DNA from: Terriglobales bacterium | GTDB lineage: Bacteria; Acidobacteriota; Terriglobia; Terriglobales; Acidobacteriaceae | Direction of reading: 5' to 3' | DNA: 64,000 nt | Assembly (NCBI GenBank): GCA_035691485.1 | Contig: DASSIZ010000077.1 | Span: 34,619-98,618 of the forward strand | Shown: positions 25,625 through 33,545 of the stretch, one piece after another | Layout of the letters: every line of letters starts with the position of its first letter | How positions within the stretch are numbered: position 1 is the first letter of the stretch | Notes under the pieces: generated by a model | The model's database searches: none | Seen by the model: the letters and a program-made list of their open reading frames with translations, nothing else | Told to the model about the DNA's origin: nothing | Program-made: the position numbers and the translations under genes

Positions 25625-26365
25625 TTACGAAGCGAGCTTGAAATTGACGGTGACCGTGGACTCGATTTCCACCGGCTGTCCGTTCAGCACGTATGGTTTG
25701 TACTGCCACTGCTTGACAGCGGTTGTGGCCGCCTGCGCCAACATCGGCTGCCCGCTGACAACGCGGACCTCTTTCACGCGCCCATCTTTGCCGATCACAG
25801 CTTGCAGCACCACCGTTCCCTGTATGCCCGAACTCCTCGCCACCGCCGGATATTCCGGCTTCACCTGATGGATCAGCAGCCCTTGCGTTACGCCTGAGGA
25901 CACCTTCACCCGGTTGGGCGCGGCCAGTTTTGGCACTGCGGCGCCAACCCCGCCCAGGACGCCCCCCATTACGCCGCCCACGGTTCCGCCTTCAACTCCG
26001 CCAGGAACGCCACCCACCACGCCGCCCGCCGCCGGCGCCGCGTCCGCGATCTGGTCCGATTGCGGCAAGTCTTTTACCGTCGTAACCCGCTGCGGAATCT
26101 TGAGGGGGACTTCCATTTCGCTCCTCACCTGCGTCTGCTCCACGCGACGCGCTGCGCTCGCCGCTCCGGCCGGAAGTGGCGGTGGGGGCGGCGGTGGCGG
26201 CGCCACCAGCGAACTGGTCAACAACCTTGTCGGAAGCGCCTGCGTGAACAGCAGCGGAATGATGACCAGGAACGTCACCAGGCACATCTGCAAGATGAAC
26301 GAGAGGATCGTGGTCTTGCCTCGGTGTGTCTTGATCTTTTCGTCGATCAACATGTCTTCAAACAT
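25625..26365 (-). CDS. Energy transducer TonB with GGV-repeat linker
   Basis: 246 aa. One N-terminal helix (residues 20-42, ILSFILQMCLVTFLVIIPLL), a run of nine prolines (APPPPPPPPLP), a periplasmic linker, and a C-terminal TonB domain (QVKPEYPAVARSSGIQGTVV; VTVNFKLAS end). It couples the proton-motive force to outer-membrane receptors; ExbB/ExbD are not in the window. Residues 114-141 are a Gly-Gly-Val repeat (GGVVGGVPGGVEGG and on) encoded by degenerate tandem DNA. The start at 26365 has AAAGGA upstream; a further in-frame ATG at 26404 does not. Confidence 0.9.
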   Translation of the reverse strand: MFEDMLIDEKIKTHRGKTTILSFILQMCLVTFLVIIPLLFTQALPTRLLTSSLVAPPPPPPPPLPAGAASAARRVEQTQVRSEMEVPLKIPQRVTTVKDLPQSDQIADAAPAAGGVVGGVPGGVEGGTVGGVMGGVLGGVGAAVPKLAAPNRVKVSSGVTQGLLIHQVKPEYPAVARSSGIQGTVVLQAVIGKDGRVKEVRVVSGQPMLAQAATTAVKQWQYKPYVLNGQPVEIESTVTVNFKLAS

Positions 26366-26550
26366 GCAAAAGTCCTTTCCGCTGGCCCAGTTGGCGCGGC
26401 ACAAACAGCGGGCCTTACAAGGCCCGCACGAACATTTTTCGGTTTGACCAATAGTTAGATGGCTTGCGGAAACTATGGGGAACTGCTGCTGAAAACATCG
26501 GGAGTTGCTGCGGAAGCAGAGTTGGGATGAGGTGAGAAGAGGCAGGTCAG

Positions 26551-26576
26551 GAGCGGCGGAGTCGATTCCGCCGCTC
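26551..26576. terminator. Hairpin at the 3' end of the 26586-27515 gene
   Basis: 10-bp perfect stem gagcggcgga / tccgccgctc with a 6-nt loop, 10 nt beyond the stop codon. It lacks a T-run, so it may act as a 3' stabilising structure or attenuator instead of a full terminator. A similar hairpin occurs at 51463-51486. Confidence 0.45.
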
Positions 26577-26585
26577 GAACCCTGG

Positions 26586-27515
26586 TTATCGAATCACAGA
26601 CGAGAACAAATCCGACTGCACCAGGGACTGGAACTTCTTTTCGTCGGACTTGAAGCTCAATTTCAGGTTGGCGCTGTCGGAATCTACGGTCACGCTGTCC
26701 AGCGCCGTCTTCTCTACACCCTGCGCGTTCATCTTGCGAAACAGTACCCCCGCCTTGAGCAGCGACGCCAGGGTGGCGGCCGTCATGTTGTCGGAGGTCA
26801 CCACGCTGAGATTGAAGTTCACGCCGTTGTTGAAGTCCATGGTGTAGCGCGAGCCGAGCAGGCGATTGCGGACCATGTCGTAGTCGGCGAGTTTGGCGGC
26901 ATCGCCCAGGGTGGAGTGCAGCATGTTCTGCGTCCCCTGCGCATCCAGAACGCTCCACACGGAACCGGCATCGACGGCGACGATGTTATCGGACACCTTG
27001 GAATTGCTGGTGAGCGCCGGGGCTTCGCCATCGCGGGCGTCGAGCGCGGCCTTGATGGCCGCCGGCAGGCCAAAAAGCATGGTGAAATCGTCGAGGAAGG
27101 TCATGTCCTGCCCGCCGGACATGGAATACAGATCGTTGCCGCGATACTTCAGCGCTTTGACCTTCTTCAGTTTCATCTTCGCCAGGATTTTCTTAGTAGG
27201 AAAAGTTCCCTGCGCGAGGCCGATGATGTGAATCGTCTTGCCGTCACGGAACGACGCGAAGGTAAGTTGCTCAACGTCGTTCTCGGGATCGATGCCCACC
27301 CCCTTCAGCGAGCTTTCAAACTCCTTCAACTGGTCCGGCAAAACGCGCGCCTTCAGGGCAAGCGCTGTCGGCGAACTCTTCAGCGCGCGATAATCGACGG
27401 AAATGATCTGCTGAATGTCAGCGGGGATGACGGCACGCGCCGACGTGCCCAGCGGCACCGCTGCCAGCGGTAATGCGGCCAGCAGCAACACGCAAAGACA
27501 AAGTATCCGCTTCAT
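26586..27515 (-). CDS. Secreted protein of unknown function
   Basis: 309 aa with a signal peptide (MKRILCLCVLLLAALPLAAV). I do not recognise the family by name. The mature part opens VIPADIQQIISVDYRALKSS, a phrase I associate with acidobacterial secreted proteins; it is mixed alpha/beta with no cysteine and no catalytic motif that I can identify. GAGG lies 5 nt before the ATG. It is monocistronic, with a hairpin after the stop. It may bind lipid or another hydrophobic ligand, but nothing in the sequence proves that. Confidence 0.7.
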   Translation of the reverse strand: MKRILCLCVLLLAALPLAAVPLGTSARAVIPADIQQIISVDYRALKSSPTALALKARVLPDQLKEFESSLKGVGIDPENDVEQLTFASFRDGKTIHIIGLAQGTFPTKKILAKMKLKKVKALKYRGNDLYSMSGGQDMTFLDDFTMLFGLPAAIKAALDARDGEAPALTSNSKVSDNIVAVDAGSVWSVLDAQGTQNMLHSTLGDAAKLADYDMVRNRLLGSRYTMDFNNGVNFNLSVVTSDNMTAATLASLLKAGVLFRKMNAQGVEKTALDSVTVDSDSANLKLSFKSDEKKFQSLVQSDLFSSVIR

Positions 27516-27834
27516 GCGACCTCGCGAGAATAGTTCTTAGTCATCCAGATGGTACTTGCCTGCTTTTGGTTGGAACCCGGTTCTGCTCACATTGTAGCGG
27601 AAATCGCCGCCGGGAAAGTACGTGAGATGGCTTACTTCCGAGGGTCGGGGAAACCTTAGTACAGGGGCGGAGGATAAGCGGTTCCCGGTTGTCGGCGATC
27701 GGTCCATCGTAAGGCGGCCGTCGGGTTTGGTGATCGGTAACCAGGGGCAGATGAAGAGGTTCGTGTCACACAAGGCGACCGCCGATGGCCGAAAGCCGAT
27801 AGGCGAAAGCCAAGAAGATGTATCCTAATCCGCT
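27516..27834. other. Divergent intergenic region, no gene seen
   Basis: About 320 nt rich in short repeated words (ccgatggccgaaagccgat, cgatcggt, ggtgatcggt). It contains the TATCCT -10 box (27821-27826) of ftcD at its right end. No RNA gene was recognised. Confidence 0.4.
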
Positions 27835-29319
27835 ATGTCCACGCTCGTGGAGTGTGTACCGAACTTTTCCGAAGGCCGCGACAAGGCAAAGGTTGACGCC
27901 ATCATCGAGGCTATGAGGATACCTGGCGTTTACCTGCTTGATCGCGAAATGGACGCGGACCACAACCGCTGCGTGATCACGCTGGCAGGCAACCGGGAAA
28001 ACATCGGCGAAGCGGCGATTCGCGGCGTCGGCAAGGCCGCCGAACTCATCGACCTGACCCGGCACCAGGGAGCGCATCCGCGGATGGGCGCGGCCGACGT
28101 GATTCCCTTCATTCCGATTGACGGCGTCACGCTGGAAGATTGCGTGGCCATCGCGCGCAAGGTGGGCGAAGAGATCTGGCGGCGATTCCAGATTCCGGTG
28201 TACTTGTACGAGGCGGCGGCCGCAACGCCGGAGCGGCAGAACCTGGAAAACATCCGGCGCGGGCAGTTCGAGGGCATTCGCGACGAGATTGCCCGCAACC
28301 CGGCGCGCAAACCCGATATCGGGGAGCCGCGCCTGCATCCGACGGCGGGCGCGACCGTGGTCGGGGCAAGAAAATTCCTCATCGCTTACAACATCTACCT
28401 GAACACGCCGGATGTGGAGATCGCGAAGAAAGTGGCGAAGGCGGTGCGCTTCTCCAACGGCGGCCTGCGCTACGTGAAGGGCATGGGTATCCCGGTACGC
28501 GGCCTGGCGCAAGTTTCCATGAACTTGACCGACTTCGAGCAGACAACGGTGGCGCGCGTCTTCGAGTACGTGAAGCGCGAAGCGGTGCGCTACGGGGTGT
28601 TACCTGCGTTCAGCGAAATTGTCGGGCTGATTCCGAAAAAAGCCTTGGAAGATGCGGCGGAGTGGTTTCTCCAGGTGGAGAACTTTGACTCCTCGCTGAT
28701 CCTGGAAAACCGGCTGGCGGCGGTGATGGCCGGGAAAACCGCCGTAGGCGGGTTGCGCGCGGGCGTGGAACCGTTTGTCGAGCAACTGGCGGCCCCGACC
28801 GCGACCCCGGGCGGAGGCAGCGCGTCGGCGGCGGCGGGCGCGATGGCGGCGGGCTTGGCGCACATGGTGGCGGGCATGTCTCGCGGAAAGAAAAATTTTC
28901 TCCCCTACGAGCGCGAGTTGAGCGATGCGATCGCCCGCCTGTCTCAGTTGCGTGAGGAGTTGAAGTCCGCAATCGATGCCGACGCCGCCTCCTATGACGC
29001 GGTGGTGAAGGCATACAAGGCGGCGAAGGATTCGGCGGGGAAAAACGGCGCGGTGAACGCCGCATTGCGCAATGCAACCAATGTCCCGCTGGCGGTGGCG
29101 GAGCGCGCGCGCGAGGTCTCGCGAATTACGGAAAGCTTGCGCGGGATGACGAATCCGAAAATGGCTTCGGACCTGACGGTCGCGAAGGCATTGGCAACGG
29201 CGGCGATGGAGGGCGCCATCGCCAATGTCGAGATCAACCTGGAGTCGCTGCAGGCGGAAGAGCCAATGTTCGCCGAAGAAGTGAAGGAGAAAGTTGCCGG
29301 ACTGAAAAGTGGCCACTGA
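27835..29319 (+). CDS. ftcD: Bifunctional glutamate formiminotransferase / formimino-THF cyclodeaminase
   Basis: 494 aa fusion of both activities of the last step of histidine breakdown to glutamate: transfer of the formimino group from formiminoglutamate to tetrahydrofolate, then deamination to methenyl-THF. Residues 1-300 are the transferase (VECVPNFSEGRDKAKVDAII; HQGAHPRMGAADVIPFIPI), and residues 315-490 are the all-helical cyclodeaminase (APTATPGGGSASAAAGAMAA; VEINLESLQAEEPMFAEEVK). Length and order match animal FTCD. No hut genes flank it. The ATG has no Shine-Dalgarno; TATCCT ends 8 nt upstream, so the message may be leaderless. Confidence 0.93.
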   Translation: MSTLVECVPNFSEGRDKAKVDAIIEAMRIPGVYLLDREMDADHNRCVITLAGNRENIGEAAIRGVGKAAELIDLTRHQGAHPRMGAADVIPFIPIDGVTLEDCVAIARKVGEEIWRRFQIPVYLYEAAAATPERQNLENIRRGQFEGIRDEIARNPARKPDIGEPRLHPTAGATVVGARKFLIAYNIYLNTPDVEIAKKVAKAVRFSNGGLRYVKGMGIPVRGLAQVSMNLTDFEQTTVARVFEYVKREAVRYGVLPAFSEIVGLIPKKALEDAAEWFLQVENFDSSLILENRLAAVMAGKTAVGGLRAGVEPFVEQLAAPTATPGGGSASAAAGAMAAGLAHMVAGMSRGKKNFLPYERELSDAIARLSQLREELKSAIDADAASYDAVVKAYKAAKDSAGKNGAVNAALRNATNVPLAVAERAREVSRITESLRGMTNPKMASDLTVAKALATAAMEGAIANVEINLESLQAEEPMFAEEVKEKVAGLKSGH

Positions 29320-29343
29320 ACCGTGATCCTGGCAGCCTCAAAC

Positions 29344-29589
29344 ATGAGCGGCCCTGTAGTCATTTTGTACACGCGTGACGGCTGTCACCTCTGCGAGGTG
29401 GTGAAGGAGTCGCTGGAACGGCTCGTGCATCGCGCCGCTTTCACCTGGCGCGAGGTCGACATCGACACTGATGAACAGTTGCGCCGTAAGTTTAACGACG
29501 AGGTCCCCGTGGTGTTCATCAACGGCAGGAAGGCATTCAAGTACGAAATGGATGAAGAGGAGTTTCTAAAGAAGCTGGCGGCAAGATGA
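29344..29589 (+). CDS. Glutaredoxin family protein
   Basis: 81 aa, thioredoxin-fold redox protein: VVILYTRDGCHLCEVVKESL carries a CxxC (Cys-His-Leu-Cys), a cis-Pro follows in NDEVPVVFINGRK, and the C-terminal helix is short. It resembles the glutaredoxin-like proteins with DUF836. Two starts are possible: GTG at 29323 (4 nt after ftcD) and ATG at 29344; neither has a Shine-Dalgarno, and the ATG gives the usual family start. It probably shares a transcript with ftcD, but no functional link is evident. Confidence 0.85.
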   Translation: MSGPVVILYTRDGCHLCEVVKESLERLVHRAAFTWREVDIDTDEQLRRKFNDEVPVVFINGRKAFKYEMDEEEFLKKLAAR

Positions 29590-29597
29590 TTTTAGTA

Positions 29598-29667
29598 ATT
29601 TTGTAATTTAGTAATTTACGGAACGGCGGGACGACGTTTGCAATTACCAGGTTACAAGTTACAAAAT
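29598..29667. repeat. AT-rich inverted word repeat
   Basis: attttgtaattt (29598-29609) faces aagttacaaaat (29656-29667), 11 of 12 paired; the word gtaattt is also repeated in tandem. It lies between the glutaredoxin and acyl-CoA ligase genes. Confidence 0.5.
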
Positions 29668-29679
29668 CACCGAACCTGA

Positions 29680-31281
29680 ATGCCCTCTCCAACTCAACCT
29701 GACCCGCTACGCCTGCGCACGCAGCTCTACGCTGATCCGGCGGGCGTTTACGTTCACGATGCGGTTCTCAGCGCGTGCCGTAAGTTTGGCGGCAAGACGG
29801 CCGTGGTTGATACGTCCTGCGCCCCCGCGCGTCGCATTTCCTACACCGAGTACGGAAGCCTGGTTGAGGCGCTGGCGCAAGGGCTGGTGGCGGCGGGAGT
29901 GAAGCCGGGCGAACGCGTCGCAATCTTCCTGCCGAATTGCTGGGAGTTTGCCGCGGCGTATCACGCAGCTACCCTGGCGGGTGCGACACCGAGCCCGCTC
30001 AATCCCAGCTACAAAGAGCGCGAGGTGCGATACCAACTCGAAACCTCGGGCGCCAGGATATTGCTGAGTGACGGCGCGCTGATTTCCGGTTTCAATCTCG
30101 AAGGCCTGCCGGAGTTGATGCGCGTGTACACGACGCGCCATGCCACTGCTGGTACGAGCGAATTCTCCGAACTTCTGCGGCCGACGACATCAACGCTGCC
30201 GTCGCCGGAGAAACCACCGGAGCTTATGCTGGCCGCCCTTCCCTTCTCCAGCGGCACCACCGGCCTACCCAAGGGCGTGATGCTGACGCATTACAACCTG
30301 GTGGTGAATGTCTACCAGTTGGTAGGGCCGCACGCGGCGCCGTTTACCGCGCAGGAAATCTGCCTGTGTTTCCTGCCGCTCTACCACATCTATGGCTTGA
30401 ACGTGGTGCTGAATCCCTGCCTGATGCTGGGCTGCACGCTGGTGCTGATGCCGCGCTTCGATCCCGCCCGCGCCGTGCAATTGCTCACCGAGGAGGGCAT
30501 CACCTTCATGCCCCTGGTGCCGCCGGTGCTGAACGTCTTCTGCCAGGCGGCAGAGGGCGGCGCGTTTCCGCGCCAGCATCGGATCAAGTGGGTGAAATCG
30601 GGCGCGGCGCCGCTGGCGCCGGAACTGGCGAAACGCTTCACCTCCCTGACCGGAATCAAGATCGCGCAAGGATACGGCATGACCGAGGCATCACCGGTGA
30701 CACACGTCGGGTTCGAGCAGGGGCCGCTCTATAACCCGACCTCCATCGGGCAACCGGTGGCGTTAACCGATTGCCGTCTGCTTGGGGAATTGGAGACTGA
30801 GGTCGGCGTGGGCGAGATCGGCGAACTGGTCATGCGTGGGCCGCAATTCATGCTGGGATATTGGAAGTCGCCCGAGTCAACCGCCGACGTGCTGCGCGAC
30901 GGCTGGTATTACTCCGGCGACGTGGCGCGCCGGGACGAAAACGGCTTGTACTACATCGTTGACCGGCGCAAGGAGATGATCAAGTACAAGGGATTTCCGG
31001 TGGCCCCGGCGGAGGTGGAGAGCGTGTTGCTGGAGCATCCGGCAGTGCGCGATTGCGGCGTTGTAGGCAAGCAAGATGATGCGGCCGGCGAGATTCCTTG
31101 CGCGTTTATCGTCTTGTGCGAAGGCGTGCCATCCACCGACAAGACGAAAGCTGAGATTTGCGGATACGTGGGCGAGCGGCTGACCGGCTACAAGCAGCCA
31201 CGCGAGGTGCGGTTCGTAACCGCGATTCCGAGAAATCCCTCGGGAAAAATTCTGCGGCGGGAGCTGCGGAAGCAGTTGTGA
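29680..31281 (+). CDS. Acyl-CoA synthetase / AMP-dependent ligase (4-coumarate-CoA ligase-like)
   Basis: 533 aa member of the ANL superfamily, which activates a carboxylic acid as acyl-AMP and then forms the CoA thioester. The phosphate loop LPFSSGTTGLPKGVMLTHYN, the A5 motif YGMTEASPVTHVGFE, A7 YYSGDVARRDENGLYYIVDR and the final lysine motif NPSGKILRRELRK are intact. Overall order and length resemble 4-coumarate-CoA or medium-chain acid ligases. The acid substrate is not predictable here. The ATG has no Shine-Dalgarno. A short word-repeat hairpin separates it from the glutaredoxin gene. Confidence 0.9.
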   Translation: MPSPTQPDPLRLRTQLYADPAGVYVHDAVLSACRKFGGKTAVVDTSCAPARRISYTEYGSLVEALAQGLVAAGVKPGERVAIFLPNCWEFAAAYHAATLAGATPSPLNPSYKEREVRYQLETSGARILLSDGALISGFNLEGLPELMRVYTTRHATAGTSEFSELLRPTTSTLPSPEKPPELMLAALPFSSGTTGLPKGVMLTHYNLVVNVYQLVGPHAAPFTAQEICLCFLPLYHIYGLNVVLNPCLMLGCTLVLMPRFDPARAVQLLTEEGITFMPLVPPVLNVFCQAAEGGAFPRQHRIKWVKSGAAPLAPELAKRFTSLTGIKIAQGYGMTEASPVTHVGFEQGPLYNPTSIGQPVALTDCRLLGELETEVGVGEIGELVMRGPQFMLGYWKSPESTADVLRDGWYYSGDVARRDENGLYYIVDRRKEMIKYKGFPVAPAEVESVLLEHPAVRDCGVVGKQDDAAGEIPCAFIVLCEGVPSTDKTKAEICGYVGERLTGYKQPREVRFVTAIPRNPSGKILRRELRKQL

Positions 31282-31353
31282 AGAGTAGTACCTCAGCGCC
31301 TAAGTACGTCACACCTCTAAATCAAAGAAATTGCGTCTCAGCTACCCAGGTAC

Positions 31354-31764
31354 TCATTTCGGCTTTTCGTCCTGCTTCTTTTCTTCCGTCGCAGGCTTGT
31401 TATCGTAAATCGAGTACTGCGGCTTGGGACGGTGAAGCTTGATGGTGATTTCCTGGTTGGGTTGATTGATTTCGAAGTCCTCGCCGTAAGTCTGGAATCC
31501 ACGCATCAGGACCTGAATGCGCAGCTTGCCAAAAGGAACGCCCGCGTAGCTGGCCTTGCCGTCGGGGTCGGTTTTGAGTTCGAGGCCTGAGTAGGCCTGT
31601 TTTCCATCCTTCTTGACCGGATGAAGCACGATCGCGGCATTGCGCACGGGCTTGCCGTTGTCCGCCTTCACCACGACAAAGGAGAGGTTGGCGTACTTGT
31701 CGTCGGCGCGGAGGCCGAGAGCAACCGTCAGGACGAGTAGTATGAGCGCGAACTGTTTCCGCAT
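31354..31764 (-). CDS. Secreted carboxypeptidase-regulatory-like (transthyretin-fold) protein
   Basis: 136 aa. Signal peptide MRKQFALILLVLTVALGLRA, then one Ig/transthyretin-like domain of the kind found in CarboxypepD_reg/PEGA proteins (LSFVVVKADNGKPVRNAAIV; KTDPDGKASYAGVPFGKLRI), and a Lys/Glu tail. It may be a cell-envelope or surface small protein. Translation probably is leaderless: TACAAT (31776-31771) ends 6 nt before the ATG, with GGAGCC between, too close to act as a normal ribosome binding site. It follows the exported RidA gene on the same strand, 16 nt downstream of its stop. Confidence 0.8.
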   Translation of the reverse strand: MRKQFALILLVLTVALGLRADDKYANLSFVVVKADNGKPVRNAAIVLHPVKKDGKQAYSGLELKTDPDGKASYAGVPFGKLRIQVLMRGFQTYGEDFEINQPNQEITIKLHRPKPQYSIYDNKPATEEKKQDEKPK

Positions 31765-31780
31765 GGCTCCATTGTAGCGT

Positions 31781-32245
31781 TTAGCGCTTCACCGCGATCC
31801 CATTGATCTCGAAGTGCCCGCCGCGCAGCAGCGGCCCCGAACCGACGAAAGCTCGCGCCGGGTACTCCCGCCCGAAGTAGCTCTTGTAGATGTCGTTGAA
31901 CTTTCCATAGAGCGAGAGGTCGGGGCAGAAGACCTGGACGAAGACGAGGTCTTCCATGGTCATCCCGGCCTCGGCAAGTACGGACTTGAGGCCGTCGAGC
32001 ACGATGTGAATTTCCTGCTCGATCGCTTCCGGCGGTTTGCCGGTGTTGGGGTCAACGCCGATGCGGCCGGCGATGTACAGCGTGTTGCCGGCGAGGACGG
32101 CGTCGCTGAACGGCGCCTGCACCGGCTTAGGCAGGTTGATGTGGCGGCGGGCCGATGGCGCTGCGTCCTTCGCCGGCGTGGCCTGCGCGGAGAGCGAGAC
32201 GCCGGCGACGATGATCATCGCGAGCAGCACAACAATCTTTTTCAT
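31781..32245 (-). CDS. RidA/YjgF/UK114 family protein with signal peptide
   Basis: 154 aa. The RidA fold is complete (APFSDAVLAGNTLYIAGRIG; YPARAFVGSGPLLRGGHFEI, with the catalytic Arg that binds 2-aminoacrylate carboxylate). Canonical RidA is cytosolic and clears reactive enamines, but here residues 1-20 (KKIVVLLAMIIVAGVSLSAQ) form a clear signal peptide, so the protein should be periplasmic, with a different substrate or partner. AGGAGGT precedes the ATG. Divergent CYTH gene upstream, 65 nt. Confidence 0.85.
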   Translation of the reverse strand: MKKIVVLLAMIIVAGVSLSAQATPAKDAAPSARRHINLPKPVQAPFSDAVLAGNTLYIAGRIGVDPNTGKPPEAIEQEIHIVLDGLKSVLAEAGMTMEDLVFVQVFCPDLSLYGKFNDIYKSYFGREYPARAFVGSGPLLRGGHFEINGIAVKR

Positions 32246-32310
32246 CCGGACCTCCTGGGGCGGCGATAGTACGGCAAATTGCGGACCACCTGCAATGCTA
32301 TGCTGGCGTC

Positions 32311-32874
32311 ATGGCGTCCGCGAATGAAGTCGAGATCAAGTTTGCGCTGGATGACGTGGGCGAAATAGAACGCAATCTGCGTGAACTGGGATTCCGCCGC
32401 GAGACGGCGCGTACGCATGAGATGAATACCCTGTATGACCTGCCGGACGGAGCGCTCAGGAGTCGGGGCGAGTTGCTGCGACTGCGCAAGTACGGTGATG
32501 GATGGAAGCTGACTCACAAGGGGCCGGGCAAGGCGGGGCGTCACAAGACGCGCGCGGAGACGGAAACCGCAGTGGAAGACGGAGGACGTATGGAGGAAAT
32601 CCTCACCGCGCTTGGCTTCGCGCCCAGCTTCCGCTACGAAAAATTCCGCAGCGAGTGGAGCGACAGCGCGGGACACGTCGTCCTCGACGAGACGCCGATC
32701 GGCAATTACGGGGAAATCGAGGGTCCTCCCGAGTGGATCGACAAAACGGCGCGCGCGCTGGGCATCTCGGAATCGCAGTACATCACGGATTCATACGTGC
32801 AGCTCTTCAGCAAATGGAAAGAGCGCACCGGTAGCCCGGCAAGGAACATGACTTTCGCGGAAATGAAGAAGTAG
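32311..32874 (+). CDS. CYTH domain protein (class IV adenylate cyclase / thiamine-triphosphatase-like)
   Basis: 187 aa. The ExExK signature (EVEIKF) opens the triphosphate-tunnel metalloenzyme fold; GELLRLRKYGDGWKLTHKGP and YEKFRSEWSDSAGHVVLDET are further strands. Members hydrolyse triphosphates or cyclise ATP (CyaB). The presence of a His-Lys-rich HTKHKT-like motif is not seen, so cyclase or phosphatase cannot be told apart. The start ATG is preceded by TATGCT (32299-32304) 6 nt upstream, a leaderless promoter arrangement. Divergent from the exported RidA gene. Confidence 0.85.
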   Translation: MASANEVEIKFALDDVGEIERNLRELGFRRETARTHEMNTLYDLPDGALRSRGELLRLRKYGDGWKLTHKGPGKAGRHKTRAETETAVEDGGRMEEILTALGFAPSFRYEKFRSEWSDSAGHVVLDETPIGNYGEIEGPPEWIDKTARALGISESQYITDSYVQLFSKWKERTGSPARNMTFAEMKK

Positions 32875-32957
32875 CGAGAAAGTAAAAAGGCGAATCGGGT
32901 AATCGGGCAAAGTAAGGGCGCTTTACACAATTCGACTCTTCACCTTGTACGTTTTCT

Positions 32958-33401
32958 TCATGCGGCTTTGCTCGTGCGCGCGTGCTCGTAGCCAACGGCG
33001 GCGTAATAGAGGGCGCGATCGAAGAACTGATCGAGCAACTGCAAGAGTTCCAATTCGCCGTAGAGCTGCACCACGCCTTCGGCGAACCCCTCGCGCTGCA
33101 GGAAGGCGAACAGGTGTTCCTTACCGACCATGATCGCCCACAAGAACTGCGTCAGCGGGACACCCTGCCGGGCCCGGCGGCTTCCCAGTTGTGTGTAGCG
33201 GAGTTCGATGTCGCTCTCCGTCTTGGTAAGAAGCCAGTCGCCGAGATTGGTATAGATTTCGCGAGCGCCGCTGTTCAGTTCCTCCTGCGGCACGTTACGG
33301 AATGCCGCGGTACGGTCGGAACTGCGCAGCTTCTTCATCAGCCCTTCGGCGAGTTCGTCGGCGTGGCGCTCGATGAGACGGACAAGATGACCTCCCAGCA
33401 T
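32958..33401 (-). CDS. RsbRD N-terminal-like sensor domain protein
   Basis: 147 aa, all helical. It resembles the N-terminal domain of RsbRD (RsbT co-antagonist) proteins: RLIERHADELAEGLMKKLRS near the start, TQFLWAIMVGKEHLFAFLQ in the middle, and a terminal helix FFDRALYYAAVGYEHART. The STAS output domain normally fused in RsbR is absent, so this is a free-standing domain. It has a good ribosome binding site (AAGGAGGAAC). It may bind a ligand or a partner kinase; nothing around it shows a stressosome. Confidence 0.75.
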   Translation of the reverse strand: MLGGHLVRLIERHADELAEGLMKKLRSSDRTAAFRNVPQEELNSGAREIYTNLGDWLLTKTESDIELRYTQLGSRRARQGVPLTQFLWAIMVGKEHLFAFLQREGFAEGVVQLYGELELLQLLDQFFDRALYYAAVGYEHARTSKAA

Positions 33402-33476
33402 GAGTTCCTCCTTAATAGTTGGGATGCGCGGAGTGGACGGCCAGGTGTTTGTTATTAGCTTTTGGCTGGCGCGAAG

Positions 33477-33503
33477 AAAAAAACCCGGCCGATGGTGGCC
33501 GGG
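33477..33503 (-). terminator. Intrinsic terminator of ahcY
   Basis: 7-bp GC stem cccggcc / ggccggg with a 6-nt loop; on the minus strand it is followed by a run of seven T. It lies 40 nt after the ahcY stop. Confidence 0.85.
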
Positions 33504-33545
33504 CTAGGTCATCGGATTGTGCTCTTCCTGAAGCTTGAAGCCTGC

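Noticed and set aside
25935..26035. Tandem repeats, possible CRISPR-like array
   Set aside because: They code for the GGV linker of TonB; units are 9-15 nt without spacers.
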